A stretch of DNA of 64,000 bases from Streptomyces halstedii. GTDB lineage: Bacteria > Actinomycetota > Actinomycetes > Streptomycetales > Streptomycetaceae. Position numbers and translations under genes: made by a program. A model generated the notes under the pieces. It worked only from the letters and a program-made list of their open reading frames with translations. It made no database searches and was not told where the DNA came from. The stretch is from NCBI GenBank assembly GCA_000720535.1, contig JOAZ01000011.1:124001-188000 (forward strand), written 5' to 3'. This document shows, one piece after another, positions 9,083 through 17,417 of this stretch (the first letter of the stretch is position 1; each line of letters starts with the position of its first letter).

Positions 9083-9093
9083 CGTGGTTCCTT

Positions 9094-10014
9094 TCACTGG
9101 GCGAGCGTGGTGCGTCGTCGTGCGAGGGCCTCGCGCTGCGGGCCGACGGTGTGGGCGGGGTCCTCGGCGGAGGCGATCCCGGCGGCGAAGACCCCGAACC
9201 GGGTGCAGGCGGAGCCGGCGAGCAGGGCCAGCCCCGCGGCGGCCGCGGCCGGCCGGCTCCGGTGGCCGAACAGCACGGCCCCGGCGGTCCCGGCCGCGGT
9301 GAGGGTACGGGCGGCCCGCATCAGCCTCCCGGCCCGGCCCTCGCGGTAGGTGACCGCGACGGAGCCGAGGCGGCGTTCGGCCGCCCGGAAGGCGGTGTCC
9401 TCGGCGACGGCAGCGAACACCGCGGCGCACCGGGCCGGGGCGTTCTCGCGCGGGGGCCCGGTGAGCAGCGCCATGCCCGAGGCGGCGGCGGTGGCCGACG
9501 CGGCGAAGAGGTAGGGCAGTTCACGGTGCGCCCCGTGCCAGGCGGGTACGGCCGTGTCGGCGGCCAGCACCGCGGTGTAGGTCGCCAGAGCGGGTCCGAG
9601 CAGGGCGGCGGCCGCGGTGGCGGCGGCGCCGGTTCTGGGCAGCCGCCCGGTGACGGAGGTGAGGGCGGCCGCTCCGGCGGCGGGGCCGTAGGCGGAGAGC
9701 AGCCAGGAGCCCATGCTCATCGGGGAGGTGGGCTTGAAGACGCGCAGCATGTGGGGGAAGCGCGAGGGGCGGCCGAGGTCGTGGACGAGGGCGGCGGCGG
9801 AGAGGCCGACGGCGGCCAGGGAGGAGACCTTCAGCGCGCGCGCCGTGGTGGTGCGCCCGGTCAGCTGGGCGCCGGCGGCCAGGACGGATCCGGCGCCCGC
9901 GAGCCCGCCGAGGAAGAAGTATCCGGCGATGTCCTGGGCCGACCAGGCGGGTGCCTTGATGACCGGCCGGCCGTAGTAGGAGTCGGTCCGGGCTGCGGGC
10001 GGGCCGGGAGTCAT
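9094..10014 (-). CDS. NrfD/PsrC-family membrane subunit of formate dehydrogenase
   Basis: A 306-residue integral membrane protein of the NrfD/PsrC type, expected to anchor the dehydrogenase and pass electrons to menaquinone. The N-terminal YYGRPVIKAPAW followed by DIAGYFFLGGLAGAGSVLAAG is the family signature of the first helix. HDLGRPSRFPHMLRVFKPTSPMSMGSW follows the second helix as in polysulfide reductase membrane subunits. Several further Ala/Leu-rich helices are seen. ATG 10014 overlaps the stop of the Fe-S subunit as ATGA, so the two are coupled. It contains no haem-ligand pattern typical of FdnI, so the quinone-reducing step would be haem-free, as in NrfD proteins. Confidence 0.9.
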   Translation of the reverse strand: MTPGPPAARTDSYYGRPVIKAPAWSAQDIAGYFFLGGLAGAGSVLAAGAQLTGRTTTARALKVSSLAAVGLSAAALVHDLGRPSRFPHMLRVFKPTSPMSMGSWLLSAYGPAAGAAALTSVTGRLPRTGAAATAAAALLGPALATYTAVLAADTAVPAWHGAHRELPYLFAASATAAASGMALLTGPPRENAPARCAAVFAAVAEDTAFRAAERRLGSVAVTYREGRAGRLMRAARTLTAAGTAGAVLFGHRSRPAAAAAGLALLAGSACTRFGVFAAGIASAEDPAHTVGPQREALARRRTTLAQ

Positions 10015-10922
10015 CGGCGTCCCTTCGGTCGGGTGAGCGCGGGGAGCGCGAAGGACAGGGCGGCGCCGCCGGCGAGCGACAGCGCGGCCATGCCCGCGTG
10101 GCGCCACATGGTGCCCAGGTCGCGGGTGGTGACGACGGGGTCCGGGGGCAGCCCGTAGACCTCGGGTTCGTCCAGGAGCAGGAAGAACGCGCCGTCCCCG
10201 CCGACACCGTTGTCCGGTTCGTGTCCGTAGAGCCGGGCCTCGGCGACCCCGGCCTCGTGGAGCTGGTCCACGCGCAGGGCGGCGCGCTCGCGCAGTTCGT
10301 CGAGCGGGCCGAACTGGATGGATTCGGTGGGGCAGGCCTTGGCGCAGGCGGGTTCCTGTCCGGCGCCGAGCCGGTCGTAGCAGAGCGTGCACTTGAAGGC
10401 CCGGCCGTCCGTGGGGCGTTGCTCGATGACCCCGTACGGGCAGGCGGGGACGCAGACGCCGCAGCCGTTGCAGATGTCCTCCTGCACGACGACGGTGCCG
10501 AACTCGGTGCGGAAGAGCGATCCGGTGGGGCAGACGTCCAGGCAGGCGGCGTGCGTGCAGTGCTTGCACACGTCGGAGGACATCAGCCACCGCATGCCGG
10601 AGTCCTCCGCCGCGCCGTCCCCGCCACGGGTGTCCGGTTCGACGAGCGGCAGCCGGGTACGGCCGGCCGGCACCGGCTGTTCGATGAAGGCGACGTGCCG
10701 CCAGGTGGAGGCGCCGAGCCCGCCGGTGTTGTCGTACGACATGCCGGTGAGGGCCATCCCGTCCTCGGGGACGGCGTTCCACTCCTTGCAGGCGACCTCG
10801 CAGGCCTTGCAGCCGATGCAGACGGAGGTGTCGGTGAAGAAGCCGACGCGCGGCGGGGCGTCCTGGTGTCCCGCGTCCCGTGCCGGGTCGGGCTCGGGCC
10901 CGCTCAACAGGTTGTCCCTCAC
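10011..10922 (-). CDS. Formate dehydrogenase iron-sulfur (beta) subunit
   Basis: A 303-residue ferredoxin-like electron-transfer subunit linking the catalytic subunit to the membrane anchor. Four cysteine motifs are visible: CIGCKACEVACKEWN, CKHCTHAACLDVCP, CNGCGVCVPACP and CTLCYDRLGAGQEPACAKAC. This is the four-[4Fe-4S] pattern of FdnH/FdoH/DmsB proteins. A single hydrophobic stretch near the C-terminus (MAALSLAGGAALSFALPAL) resembles the anchoring helix of FdnH. GTG 10922 is chosen because AGGAGGCGAC immediately precedes it and it overlaps the FdhA stop as GTGA. The longer open frame upstream is a shadow of the alpha-subunit gene. Confidence 0.94.
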   Translation of the reverse strand: MRDNLLSGPEPDPARDAGHQDAPPRVGFFTDTSVCIGCKACEVACKEWNAVPEDGMALTGMSYDNTGGLGASTWRHVAFIEQPVPAGRTRLPLVEPDTRGGDGAAEDSGMRWLMSSDVCKHCTHAACLDVCPTGSLFRTEFGTVVVQEDICNGCGVCVPACPYGVIEQRPTDGRAFKCTLCYDRLGAGQEPACAKACPTESIQFGPLDELRERAALRVDQLHEAGVAEARLYGHEPDNGVGGDGAFFLLLDEPEVYGLPPDPVVTTRDLGTMWRHAGMAALSLAGGAALSFALPALTRPKGRR

Positions 10923-13900
10923 GTCGCCTCCTGCGTTCCGGTCGTCTCCGTGATGCCCGCCCGGCCGCGGTACTCCGCGACGAGTTCGGGGAGCGCGGGT
11001 CCCCGGGGCCTGCGGCCGGGGCGGATGTCGGCGGTGAGCGCCTTGTCCTCCTGGATCAGGGCGTTGGGGTCGAGCGCGATGGCGACCAGTTCGTTCGCCG
11101 CGTCGCCGGTGGAGACGCCGTTGGGCCCCCAGTGGAAGGGCAGGCCGATCTGGTGCACGGTCCGGCCGTGGACGGTGAGCGGGGTGATCCGGCCGGTGAC
11201 CATCACCCGGGCCTCGACGGCGTTGCGGGCGGTGACGATCGTGGCCCAGCCGCCGTGCTCCAGGCCGCGTTCGGCGGCGAGCTGCGGGGACACCTCGCAG
11301 AAGAACTCCGGCTGGAGTTCGGACAGGTAGGGGGACCACCGGCTCATGCCGCCCGCGGTGAAGTGCTCGGTGAGCCGGTGGGTGGTGACGATGTACGGGT
11401 AGACGCCGGCACCGGGCTCGTCGCCGCTCGGGTGGTAGCGGTTGCCCTCGCGCGGGTGCAGCCGCCGTACCGGAGACCGGGGGCGCGAGGGGTGGAGGGC
11501 GTTGCCGAACGGGGAGTCCTGCGGCTCGTAGTGGGTGGGCAGCGGCCCGTCCTCCAGGCCCGCGGGGGCGTACAGCCAGCCCTTGCCGTCCGCCTGCATG
11601 ATGAACGGGTCGTCGCCGCGCAGCGCGTCGGGCCCGGTGGCGCCGGGCTCCGGTACGTGGTCGGGGGCGCGGTCGGGCACGAAGTCCGGGACGTCGTGTC
11701 CGGTCCAGCGCCGCTCGGCCTCGTCCCACCAGACGTACGCCTTGCGCTCGCTCCACGGGGTGCCGTCGGGGGCGGCGGAGGCCCGGTTGTAGAGGATGCG
11801 CCGGTTGGCGGGCCAGGCCCACGCCCACTCGGAGGCGACCCAGTCCTGTTCGGTGTGGGGTTTGCGTCGGGCGGCCTGGTTGACGCCGTCCGCGTACACC
11901 CCGCAGTAGATCCAGCAGCCGCACCGGGTGGAGCCGTCGTCCTTCAGCTCGGTGTACGCGGAGAGGGGCGCGCCGTCCGGGCCGTGGCCGTTGATCTCGG
12001 CCAGGACGGAGGTGGCGACGGGTTCCTCCAGCGGGCCTTCGACGGGGTAGTCCCAGGTGAGGTCCCGTACGGCGTCGTCCATCGGGTCGGTGGACGAGGC
12101 GAGGCGTTCCTTGACGCGGCGGCCCAGGTGGTACATGAACCACAGGTCGCTGCGCGCGTCGCCCTGGGGTTCGACCGCCGCGTGGTGCCACTGGAGCCAG
12201 CGGTTGGTGTTGGTGAAGGAGCCGGACTTCTCGGTGTGCGAGGCCGCGGGGAAGAAGAACACCTCGGTGCCGATGTCCTCGGTGCGCATCTCACCGGTCT
12301 CGGTCTCCGGGCCGTCCTGCCACCAGGTCGCGGACTCGATGAGCGAGAAGTCGCGGACCACCAGCCATTCCAGCCGCGCCATGCCGAGCCGCTGGAGGCG
12401 TGCGTTGGCGGAGCCGACGGCCGGGTTCTCGCCCATCAGGAAGTAGCCCTGGCACGAGCCGTCGAGCTGGGCCATGACCGTCTCGTAGGTGCCGTGGGAG
12501 CCGGTGAGGCGGGGCAGGTGGTCGAAGCAGAAGTCGTTCTCGGCCGTGGCCGCGTCCCCGTAGTAGGCCTTGAGCAGGCTGACGAAGTACGCGCGCATGT
12601 CGCCCCAGAAGCCCTTGGCCGTGCGGCTCGCGCGGATGAACGCGTCCAGGTTCTCGTGGGCGTGCGCGTGCGGCATGGGGAGGTAGCCGGGCAGCAGGTT
12701 GAACAGGGTGGGGATGTCGCTGGAGCCCTGGATGGAGGCGTGTCCGCGCAGGGCCTGGATGCCGCCGCCGGGCCGCCCGATGTTGCCCAGCAGGAGCTGG
12801 AGGACGCTCGCGGCGCGGATGCACTGGGAGCCGGTGGAGTGCTGGGTCCAGCCCACCGCGTAGGCGAAGGCGCTGGTGCGGTCGGGGCCGGAGTTCGACG
12901 TCAGCGCGTCGCAGACCTCCAGGAACGCCTCGCGTCCGATCCCGCAGATCTTCTCGACCATCTCGGGGGTGTAGCGGGCGTAGTGGCGCTTGAGGATCTG
13001 GTAGACGCACCGGGGGTCCCGCAGCGTCTCGTCACGCGGGGGCCGTGCCCCGGTCCGCGCGCCGCCGGACCCGTGGGTCTCGGACTCGGCCGCGTCGTGG
13101 ATCCGTTCGTGGTCCTCGGCGCTCTCGGTGCGGCGCTCGTACAGCTCGTCGACGTCTCCCGAGGGGGCCTGGACCTCGGTGTCGCGGTACTGCCAGGTCT
13201 CGGTGTCGTAGTGGCCGCGCTCCTCGTCGAGTCCGGAGAAGATCCCGTCGAGGTCCTCGGTGTCCTGGAAGGCGTCGCCGACCAGCGTGGCGGCGTTGGT
13301 GTAGGCGAGGACGTATTCGCGGAAGTCCTTCTCCTCGGTGAGGACGTGGTTGATGACGCCGCCGAGGAAGGCGATGTCGCTGCCGGCCCGGATCGGCACG
13401 TACTGGTCGGACAGTGCACTCGTGCGGGTGAAGCGCGGGTCCACATGGATGACGCGGGCGCCCCGGGCCTTCGCCTCCATCACCCACTGGAAGCCGACCG
13501 GGTGGGCCTCGGCGAAGTTCGAGCCCTGGATGACGATGCAGTCCGCGTGCTGGAGGTCCTGCATGAAGGTGGTCGCGCCGCCCCGGCCGAACGACGTTCC
13601 CAGGCCCGCGACGGTGGAGCTGTGGCAGACCCGGGCCTGGTTCTCCACCTGGACGATGCCGAGCCCGGTGAAGAGCTTCTTGATGAGGTAGTTCTCCTCG
13701 TTGTCGAGGGTGGCTCCGCCGAGGCTGGCGATGCCCATGGTGCGTGCGGTCCGCACCCCCTCGTGCGCCCACTCCCAGGTCCGGCGCCGTGTCTCCACGA
13801 CCCGGTCGGCGACCATGTCCATGGCCGTCTCCAGGTCGAGGGGCTCCCAGTCGGTGCCGTACGGGCGCCGGTACAGCACCTGGTGGCGGCGGGCGGAGCC

Positions 13901-14191
13901 GGTGGTCAGCTGGAGGGTCGCCGATCCCTTGGGGCACAGCCGTCCGCGGCTGACGGGGGAGTCCGGGTCGCCCTCGATCTGGACGACCCGGTCGTCCTTG
14001 ACGTACACCTGCTGGCCGCAGCCGACCGCGCAGTAGGGGCAGACGGACTTGACGACGCGGTCTGCCGTGGCGGTGCGCGGACGCAGCTCCTCGGTGGCCG
14101 GTGACATCGCGGCACGGCCTCTGCCGAGGGGGTCGTCGCCGGTCAGCTGGCGGTAGGCGGGCCAGCGGCCGAGCAGATCGTGCACTCCCAT
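10919..14191 (-). CDS. Formate dehydrogenase molybdopterin catalytic (alpha) subunit, cysteine form
   Basis: A 1090-residue molybdo-bis(MGD) oxidoreductase that would oxidise formate to CO2. The N-terminal [4Fe-4S] cluster is CPYCAVGC (Cys51, 54, 58) with LCPKG (Cys86). The metal ligand lies in ENQARVCHSSTV, where Cys189 followed by His190 replaces the Sec-His of E. coli FdnG, so no selenocysteine is needed. The segment SLGGATLDNEENYLIKKLFTGLG before it is typical of FdnG/FdoG. The start is ATG 14191, preceded by GGAGGAACGCG; an ATG 33 bp upstream lacks a ribosome site. No twin-arginine signal is seen in the first 50 residues, unlike FdnG, so the catalytic side may face the cytoplasm. It is first in a seven-gene operon. 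Confidence 0.95.
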   Translation of the reverse strand: MGVHDLLGRWPAYRQLTGDDPLGRGRAAMSPATEELRPRTATADRVVKSVCPYCAVGCGQQVYVKDDRVVQIEGDPDSPVSRGRLCPKGSATLQLTTGSARRHQVLYRRPYGTDWEPLDLETAMDMVADRVVETRRRTWEWAHEGVRTARTMGIASLGGATLDNEENYLIKKLFTGLGIVQVENQARVCHSSTVAGLGTSFGRGGATTFMQDLQHADCIVIQGSNFAEAHPVGFQWVMEAKARGARVIHVDPRFTRTSALSDQYVPIRAGSDIAFLGGVINHVLTEEKDFREYVLAYTNAATLVGDAFQDTEDLDGIFSGLDEERGHYDTETWQYRDTEVQAPSGDVDELYERRTESAEDHERIHDAAESETHGSGGARTGARPPRDETLRDPRCVYQILKRHYARYTPEMVEKICGIGREAFLEVCDALTSNSGPDRTSAFAYAVGWTQHSTGSQCIRAASVLQLLLGNIGRPGGGIQALRGHASIQGSSDIPTLFNLLPGYLPMPHAHAHENLDAFIRASRTAKGFWGDMRAYFVSLLKAYYGDAATAENDFCFDHLPRLTGSHGTYETVMAQLDGSCQGYFLMGENPAVGSANARLQRLGMARLEWLVVRDFSLIESATWWQDGPETETGEMRTEDIGTEVFFFPAASHTEKSGSFTNTNRWLQWHHAAVEPQGDARSDLWFMYHLGRRVKERLASSTDPMDDAVRDLTWDYPVEGPLEEPVATSVLAEINGHGPDGAPLSAYTELKDDGSTRCGCWIYCGVYADGVNQAARRKPHTEQDWVASEWAWAWPANRRILYNRASAAPDGTPWSERKAYVWWDEAERRWTGHDVPDFVPDRAPDHVPEPGATGPDALRGDDPFIMQADGKGWLYAPAGLEDGPLPTHYEPQDSPFGNALHPSRPRSPVRRLHPREGNRYHPSGDEPGAGVYPYIVTTHRLTEHFTAGGMSRWSPYLSELQPEFFCEVSPQLAAERGLEHGGWATIVTARNAVEARVMVTGRITPLTVHGRTVHQIGLPFHWGPNGVSTGDAANELVAIALDPNALIQEDKALTADIRPGRRPRGPALPELVAEYRGRAGITETTGTQEAT

Positions 14192-14353
14192 CGCGTTCCT
14201 CCAGCGGTCCGGGGATTCACTCAAGGCTCACCCCGCGGCCGCGGGACGGCGACACGAGCGCCGTGCCCGGTCCGCCGGGGCTCTCGGTGTGCCGTCCACC
14301 CGCCCGCCCCGGACGGACCGTGGGCGGCGGCGGGCCGGGCGGGCCGTGTCGTC

Positions 14354-15319
14354 CTAGAGTTCGCGCAGCGCCGGCAGGAGGGTGTTCCGCGCCCAGTCGA
14401 TGAAGGGCCGCTGGTGGGAGCCGCCGATCTGGACGAGCGCGACCTCGGTGAAACCGGCGTCGCGGTAGGGGCGCACGGCCTCCACGAACGCGTCGACGTC
14501 GGAGCCGCAGGGGATCGCGTCGGCGATGTCGTCCGGGCGCACGAACCGGGTCGCCTGGTCGAAGGCGGCCGGACCGGGCAGTTCGGAGTTGACCTTCCAG
14601 CCGCCCAGCGTCCAGCGGAACTGGTCGTGGGCGCGGGCGATCGCCGCGTCCCGGTCGGGGTCGTAGCAGACGGGAACCTGTCCCACGCGGGGTTTGCCGG
14701 TGCCGCCGTGCCGGTCGAATCCGCTGAGCAGCTCGCTCTTGGGCTCGGTCGCGATGACCAGGTCGGCCAGCCGGCCCGCGAGTGCGCAGGAGCGCTCCCC
14801 CGAGACCGCGACGCCGATGGGCACGCGCTGCTCGGGCAGGTCCCAGAGGGTGGCGTTCTCCACGTCGAAGTAGGTGCCGTGGTGGTTCACGCAGTCCCCG
14901 TCGAACAGCGCGCGGATGATCCCGACGGCCTCTTCGAGCATGTCCAGCCGGACATGGGCGGCGGGCCATCCGGCGCCCACGACGTGCTCGTTGAGGCTCT
15001 CGCCGGAGCCGAGCCCGAGCCGGAAGCGGCCCTCGGCGAGCAGTTGGAGCGTCGCCGCCTTCTGGGCCACCACCGCCGGGTGGTAGCGGGTGGTCGGGCA
15101 GGTCACGTACGTCATCAGGGGGATCCTGGACGTGGCCTGCGCCGCGGCTCCCAGCACCGACCAGGCATAGGGGGCGTGTCCCTGGGAAGCCAGCCAGGGG
15201 AAGTAGTGGTCGGAGGTGACGGAGAAGTCGAAGCCGGCGTCCTCCGCGGCGACCACGTCCCCGACGAGCTCACGGGGGCCTGCCTGCTCGGTCATCATCG
15301 TGTAGCCGATTTGAACCAT
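14354..15319 (-). CDS. LLM-class F420-dependent oxidoreductase of the glucose-6-phosphate dehydrogenase family
   Basis: A 321-residue luciferase-like TIM-barrel protein using the deazaflavin F420. The start YTMMTEQAGPRELVGDVVAAE, the motif TSDHYFPWLASQGHAPYAW and TYVTCPTTRYHPAVVAQKAA are hallmarks of the actinobacterial F420-G6PDH-like subfamily. LGLGSGESLNEHVVG is the cofactor-binding region. The real substrate is usually not glucose 6-phosphate outside mycobacteria, so it stays open. ATG 15319 is preferred because it matches the family N-terminus; an ATG 36 bp upstream adds a non-family extension. The promoter region is unusually AT-rich and contains a 14-bp palindrome, suggesting repressor control. 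Confidence 0.9.
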   Translation of the reverse strand: MVQIGYTMMTEQAGPRELVGDVVAAEDAGFDFSVTSDHYFPWLASQGHAPYAWSVLGAAAQATSRIPLMTYVTCPTTRYHPAVVAQKAATLQLLAEGRFRLGLGSGESLNEHVVGAGWPAAHVRLDMLEEAVGIIRALFDGDCVNHHGTYFDVENATLWDLPEQRVPIGVAVSGERSCALAGRLADLVIATEPKSELLSGFDRHGGTGKPRVGQVPVCYDPDRDAAIARAHDQFRWTLGGWKVNSELPGPAAFDQATRFVRPDDIADAIPCGSDVDAFVEAVRPYRDAGFTEVALVQIGGSHQRPFIDWARNTLLPALREL

Positions 15320-15351
15320 ATGAAACGTATTTACTGTTACATCGCCATAAA

Positions 15352-15365
15352 ACATGAATTCATGT
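15352..15365. promoter_or_regulatory. 14-bp perfect palindrome in a divergent promoter region
   Basis: ACATGAATTCATGT reads the same on both strands. It sits 33 bp upstream of the F420-dependent oxidoreductase start and 43 bp upstream of the divergent small membrane-protein gene, in the most AT-rich short stretch nearby. This placement fits a dimeric repressor operator. No regulator gene is adjacent. Confidence 0.45.
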
Positions 15366-15373
15366 CAATGGCT

Positions 15374-15398
15374 GTCTGTGTGGACATCCCTGGGGTAT
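15374..15398 (+). promoter_or_regulatory. SigB-like promoter candidate for the small membrane-protein gene
   Basis: GTCT (15374-15377), 15 bases, then GGGTAT (15393-15398) fits GNNT-N14-16-GGGTAC/T. The -10-like element ends 9 nt before ATG 15408, so transcription could start at or within a few bases of the start codon, giving a leaderless or nearly leaderless mRNA. Confidence 0.45.
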
Positions 15399-15407
15399 GC
15401 GGCATGC

Positions 15408-15740
15408 ATGGACGTAACGAATGGAGCAAAGGACACGCTCGCCGCGACGCTCGCCGACGGGCGGGGCGCGGTGGGTGTGGTCGTCGGCATCATCGGGATC
15501 GCCGTGGTGTTCCTCCTGATCGGTGCCTTCTGGTGGGGCATGCGGCGGCGGGACAGGGAATCGCGGCCACCGCGCCCGGACGAGCAGCCGAGGAGGCCGG
15601 ACCACCGCACGGAGATCCGGGAGAACGACATGCACGGACCGGACCACTTTCCCGAGGACGGCCGGGCGATGACCCCGTACGAGCTGAGCGACCACGGCAA
15701 CGAGGTGATCCCGCCGGAGGACGAGCCGCGGCGCGACTGA
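15408..15740 (+). CDS. Small single-pass membrane protein, DUF6479-like
   Basis: A 110-residue protein with a short N-terminus, one membrane helix at about 24-44 (VVVGIIGIAVVFLLIGAFWW) and a charged cytosolic tail rich in Arg, Asp and Pro (WGMRRRDRESRPPRPDEQPRR). This build resembles the DUF6479 proteins common in Streptomyces, whose function is unknown. ATG 15408 is chosen: it follows a GGGTAT promoter-like element by 9 nt and yields MDVTNGAKDTL. An in-frame ATG at 15354 would add 18 residues but overlaps the palindrome and promoter. Its SigB-like promoter suggests a stress role. A strong terminator follows. Confidence 0.72.
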   Translation: MDVTNGAKDTLAATLADGRGAVGVVVGIIGIAVVFLLIGAFWWGMRRRDRESRPPRPDEQPRRPDHRTEIRENDMHGPDHFPEDGRAMTPYELSDHGNEVIPPEDEPRRD

Positions 15741-15848
15741 TCCGCCGCCGGGCCGGACCGCGGGAGGCGTGTCACCGTCCTGGACAAGAAGGCGGTGGCC
15801 ACGGGCCGAGCACGTCTTCCCCGACCTCACCCGCGCCCCGCCGCCGGT

Positions 15849-15895
15849 GTGCGCCCCGGCCGCGTCCGCGTGTTGCGGGCGCGGCCGGGGCGCAC
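15849..15895 (+). terminator. Strong terminator hairpin
   Basis: A 21-bp stem (15849-15869 with 15875-15895, one G-U wobble) around a 5-nt loop lies about 110 bp after the small membrane-protein gene and 65 bp before the VOC gene. It insulates the two. Confidence 0.8.
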
Positions 15896-15959
15896 CACGC
15901 TGGTTCTGGCCCCGCGGCACCGAAGAAGTCAGGCCGCAGAACCGATAGGCAGTGGGACC

Positions 15960-16760
15960 ATGACCCCAACCGAACCGGCACCGCTGACCGGCGCCTCCGC
16001 GCCCTGCTGGGTGCATCTGGTGACCCGGGAGCTGGCTGCCGCGCAGCGCTTCTACGGCGCGGTGCTCGGCTGGACGTTCCGCCGGGGGGCGATGGGTGAG
16101 GAGTTCGTCATGGCGCGCTCCGACGGTGTTCCGGTGGCGGGGATCGGCGCGGTCGCCTCGGACTTCCATGTGGCCGTCGCCTGGACGCCCTACTTCTCGG
16201 TGCGGAACGCGGACGTGGCGTCGGACCGCATCCGTGAGCGCAGCGGCACCGTGGCGGTGGGCCCGCTGGCGCTGGGGCAGGGGCGTGCCGTGCTGGCCGC
16301 CGACCGGGACGGGGCGTCGTTCGGTGTCTGGGAGTGGACGGGCCGGGCGGCCACGCTGGCCCCCACGGGCAACCGGGCGCACGCCTGGCTCCGGCTGCGG
16401 ACCCGGGACGCCTTCGAGGCGGCGATCTTCTACGGCGAGGTGCTGGGGTGGGAGAGCGGCGGCTGCGAGGTCTCGTACGTGAAGGAGGAGGTGCTCGTGC
16501 GCTGCGACGGCCGCCCACTGGCCCGGATCAGCTCGGGGGCCGTCGAGGCGGCGCCGGACCCGATGGTGCGCCCGCACTGGCAGGTGCAGTTCCCGGTGGA
16601 GGACGTGGCGGCGACGGTGCGCGAGGCGGAGCGGCACGGGGGCCGGCTGCTGGAGCGGCGGGCCGTGCCGTACGGCACTGAGGCGACGCTGAGCGACCCG
16701 GACGGCGGGCACTTCACCGTGACCGATGTGCGGAGTCCGGTCGGCTCGGACGAGGACTGA
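15960..16760 (+). CDS. VOC-family protein with two glyoxalase-like domains
   Basis: A 266-residue vicinal-oxygen-chelate protein made of two tandem half-domains. The first is seen at CWVHLVTRELAAAQRFYGAV, the second at AWLRLRTRDAFEAAIFYGEV, each ending in the usual closing strand (FGVWEWTG and DPDGGHFTVTDV). The family includes glyoxalases, dioxygenases and drug-binding proteins. The first domain lacks the complete metal-binding His/Glu set of glyoxalase I, so an antibiotic-binding or ligand-binding role is as likely as catalysis. ATG 15960 is chosen as the first start giving the complete first domain. The gene stands alone after a strong terminator and converges on the GNAT gene. Confidence 0.85.
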   Translation: MTPTEPAPLTGASAPCWVHLVTRELAAAQRFYGAVLGWTFRRGAMGEEFVMARSDGVPVAGIGAVASDFHVAVAWTPYFSVRNADVASDRIRERSGTVAVGPLALGQGRAVLAADRDGASFGVWEWTGRAATLAPTGNRAHAWLRLRTRDAFEAAIFYGEVLGWESGGCEVSYVKEEVLVRCDGRPLARISSGAVEAAPDPMVRPHWQVQFPVEDVAATVREAERHGGRLLERRAVPYGTEATLSDPDGGHFTVTDVRSPVGSDED

Positions 16761-16857
16761 GCGGGCCGGCCGGGGTGAGGCCCCGGTCGCCGCGCGGGGC
16801 TTCGTCCAGGCCCTGTCCGGGTGGCCGGCCGGTCCCCCGGGTGCCGGTCAGGGGCCC

Positions 16858-17355
16858 TCAGGCGCCTTCGATGGTGAGGGTGAGCTCCGGCCGGTCCCCC
16901 ATGACGGCGGGCGGCCTGGCCGCGACCGTGCCGGTGCGCTCGGCGCCCATACGGAGGTAGAAGCCCTCGGACGGGGGGTGCGAGACCACCCGCACCCGGT
17001 CCAGGCCCGCCCGGCGGGCCTCGTCCCGCAGGTGGGCGGTGAGCAGGCGCCCGATGCCGAGACCCTGCGCGTCGTCGGCGACGAACATCAGGTCCACCTC
17101 GGGCGGGTCGAGGACCAGCGCGTAGAAGCCGAGCACCCGGCCGCCGGTGTCCTCGGCGGCGAACACGCGGTGCGTCTCGATGTAGTCCGGGCCGACCCGG
17201 TAGCCGGCGACCAGCGGCGCGTAGGGGCCCTCGTAGGCGCGGGACGCGGTGACCAGGCGGGTGAGCCGCCTGGCGTCCCGGGCGACGGCCCGCCTGATCC
17301 GGATCCCGCGCGGGCGGGCGGAGGGCACGGGCCGGTAGGTCTTGCTCGATCCCAT
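16858..17355 (-). CDS. GNAT-family N-acetyltransferase
   Basis: A 165-residue acetyl-CoA-dependent transferase of unknown substrate. The fold is recognised from IRIRRAVARDARRLTRLV at the start, VDLMFVADDAQGLGIGRLL as the acetyl-CoA-binding motif A (QGLGIG), and VVSHPPSEGFYLRMGAER as motif B. ATG 17355 gives a short 18-residue Arg/Pro lead-in before the domain. The longer open frame upstream overlaps the DUF1992 gene and is a shadow. It lies 62 bp downstream of DUF1992 on the same strand and converges with the VOC gene. The region between the convergent stops (16761-16857) has GGCCGGCC-rich inverted repeats that could end both transcripts. Confidence 0.85.
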   Translation of the reverse strand: MGSSKTYRPVPSARPRGIRIRRAVARDARRLTRLVTASRAYEGPYAPLVAGYRVGPDYIETHRVFAAEDTGGRVLGFYALVLDPPEVDLMFVADDAQGLGIGRLLTAHLRDEARRAGLDRVRVVSHPPSEGFYLRMGAERTGTVAARPPAVMGDRPELTLTIEGA

Positions 17356-17417
17356 GCGCCGAGTATCGCGCACGCGGGGACGCCCCAGGCCAGGGGCCTG
17401 CCCCTGGGCGTAGCGTC

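Noticed and set aside
9094..10782. Long fusion frame joining the NrfD-like protein to an upstream Arg-rich stretch
   Set aside because: The stretch overlaps the Fe-S subunit gene in another frame; ATG 10014 overlapping its stop is the natural start.
13615..13640. Possible selenocysteine (in-frame TGA) in formate dehydrogenase
   Set aside because: The codon at the ligand position reads as Cys (TGC) and the frame is continuous, so no Sec machinery is needed.
10880..14104. 1074-codon plus-strand open frame opposite formate dehydrogenase alpha
   Set aside because: It has no motif or ribosome site, while the minus strand encodes a textbook FdhA.
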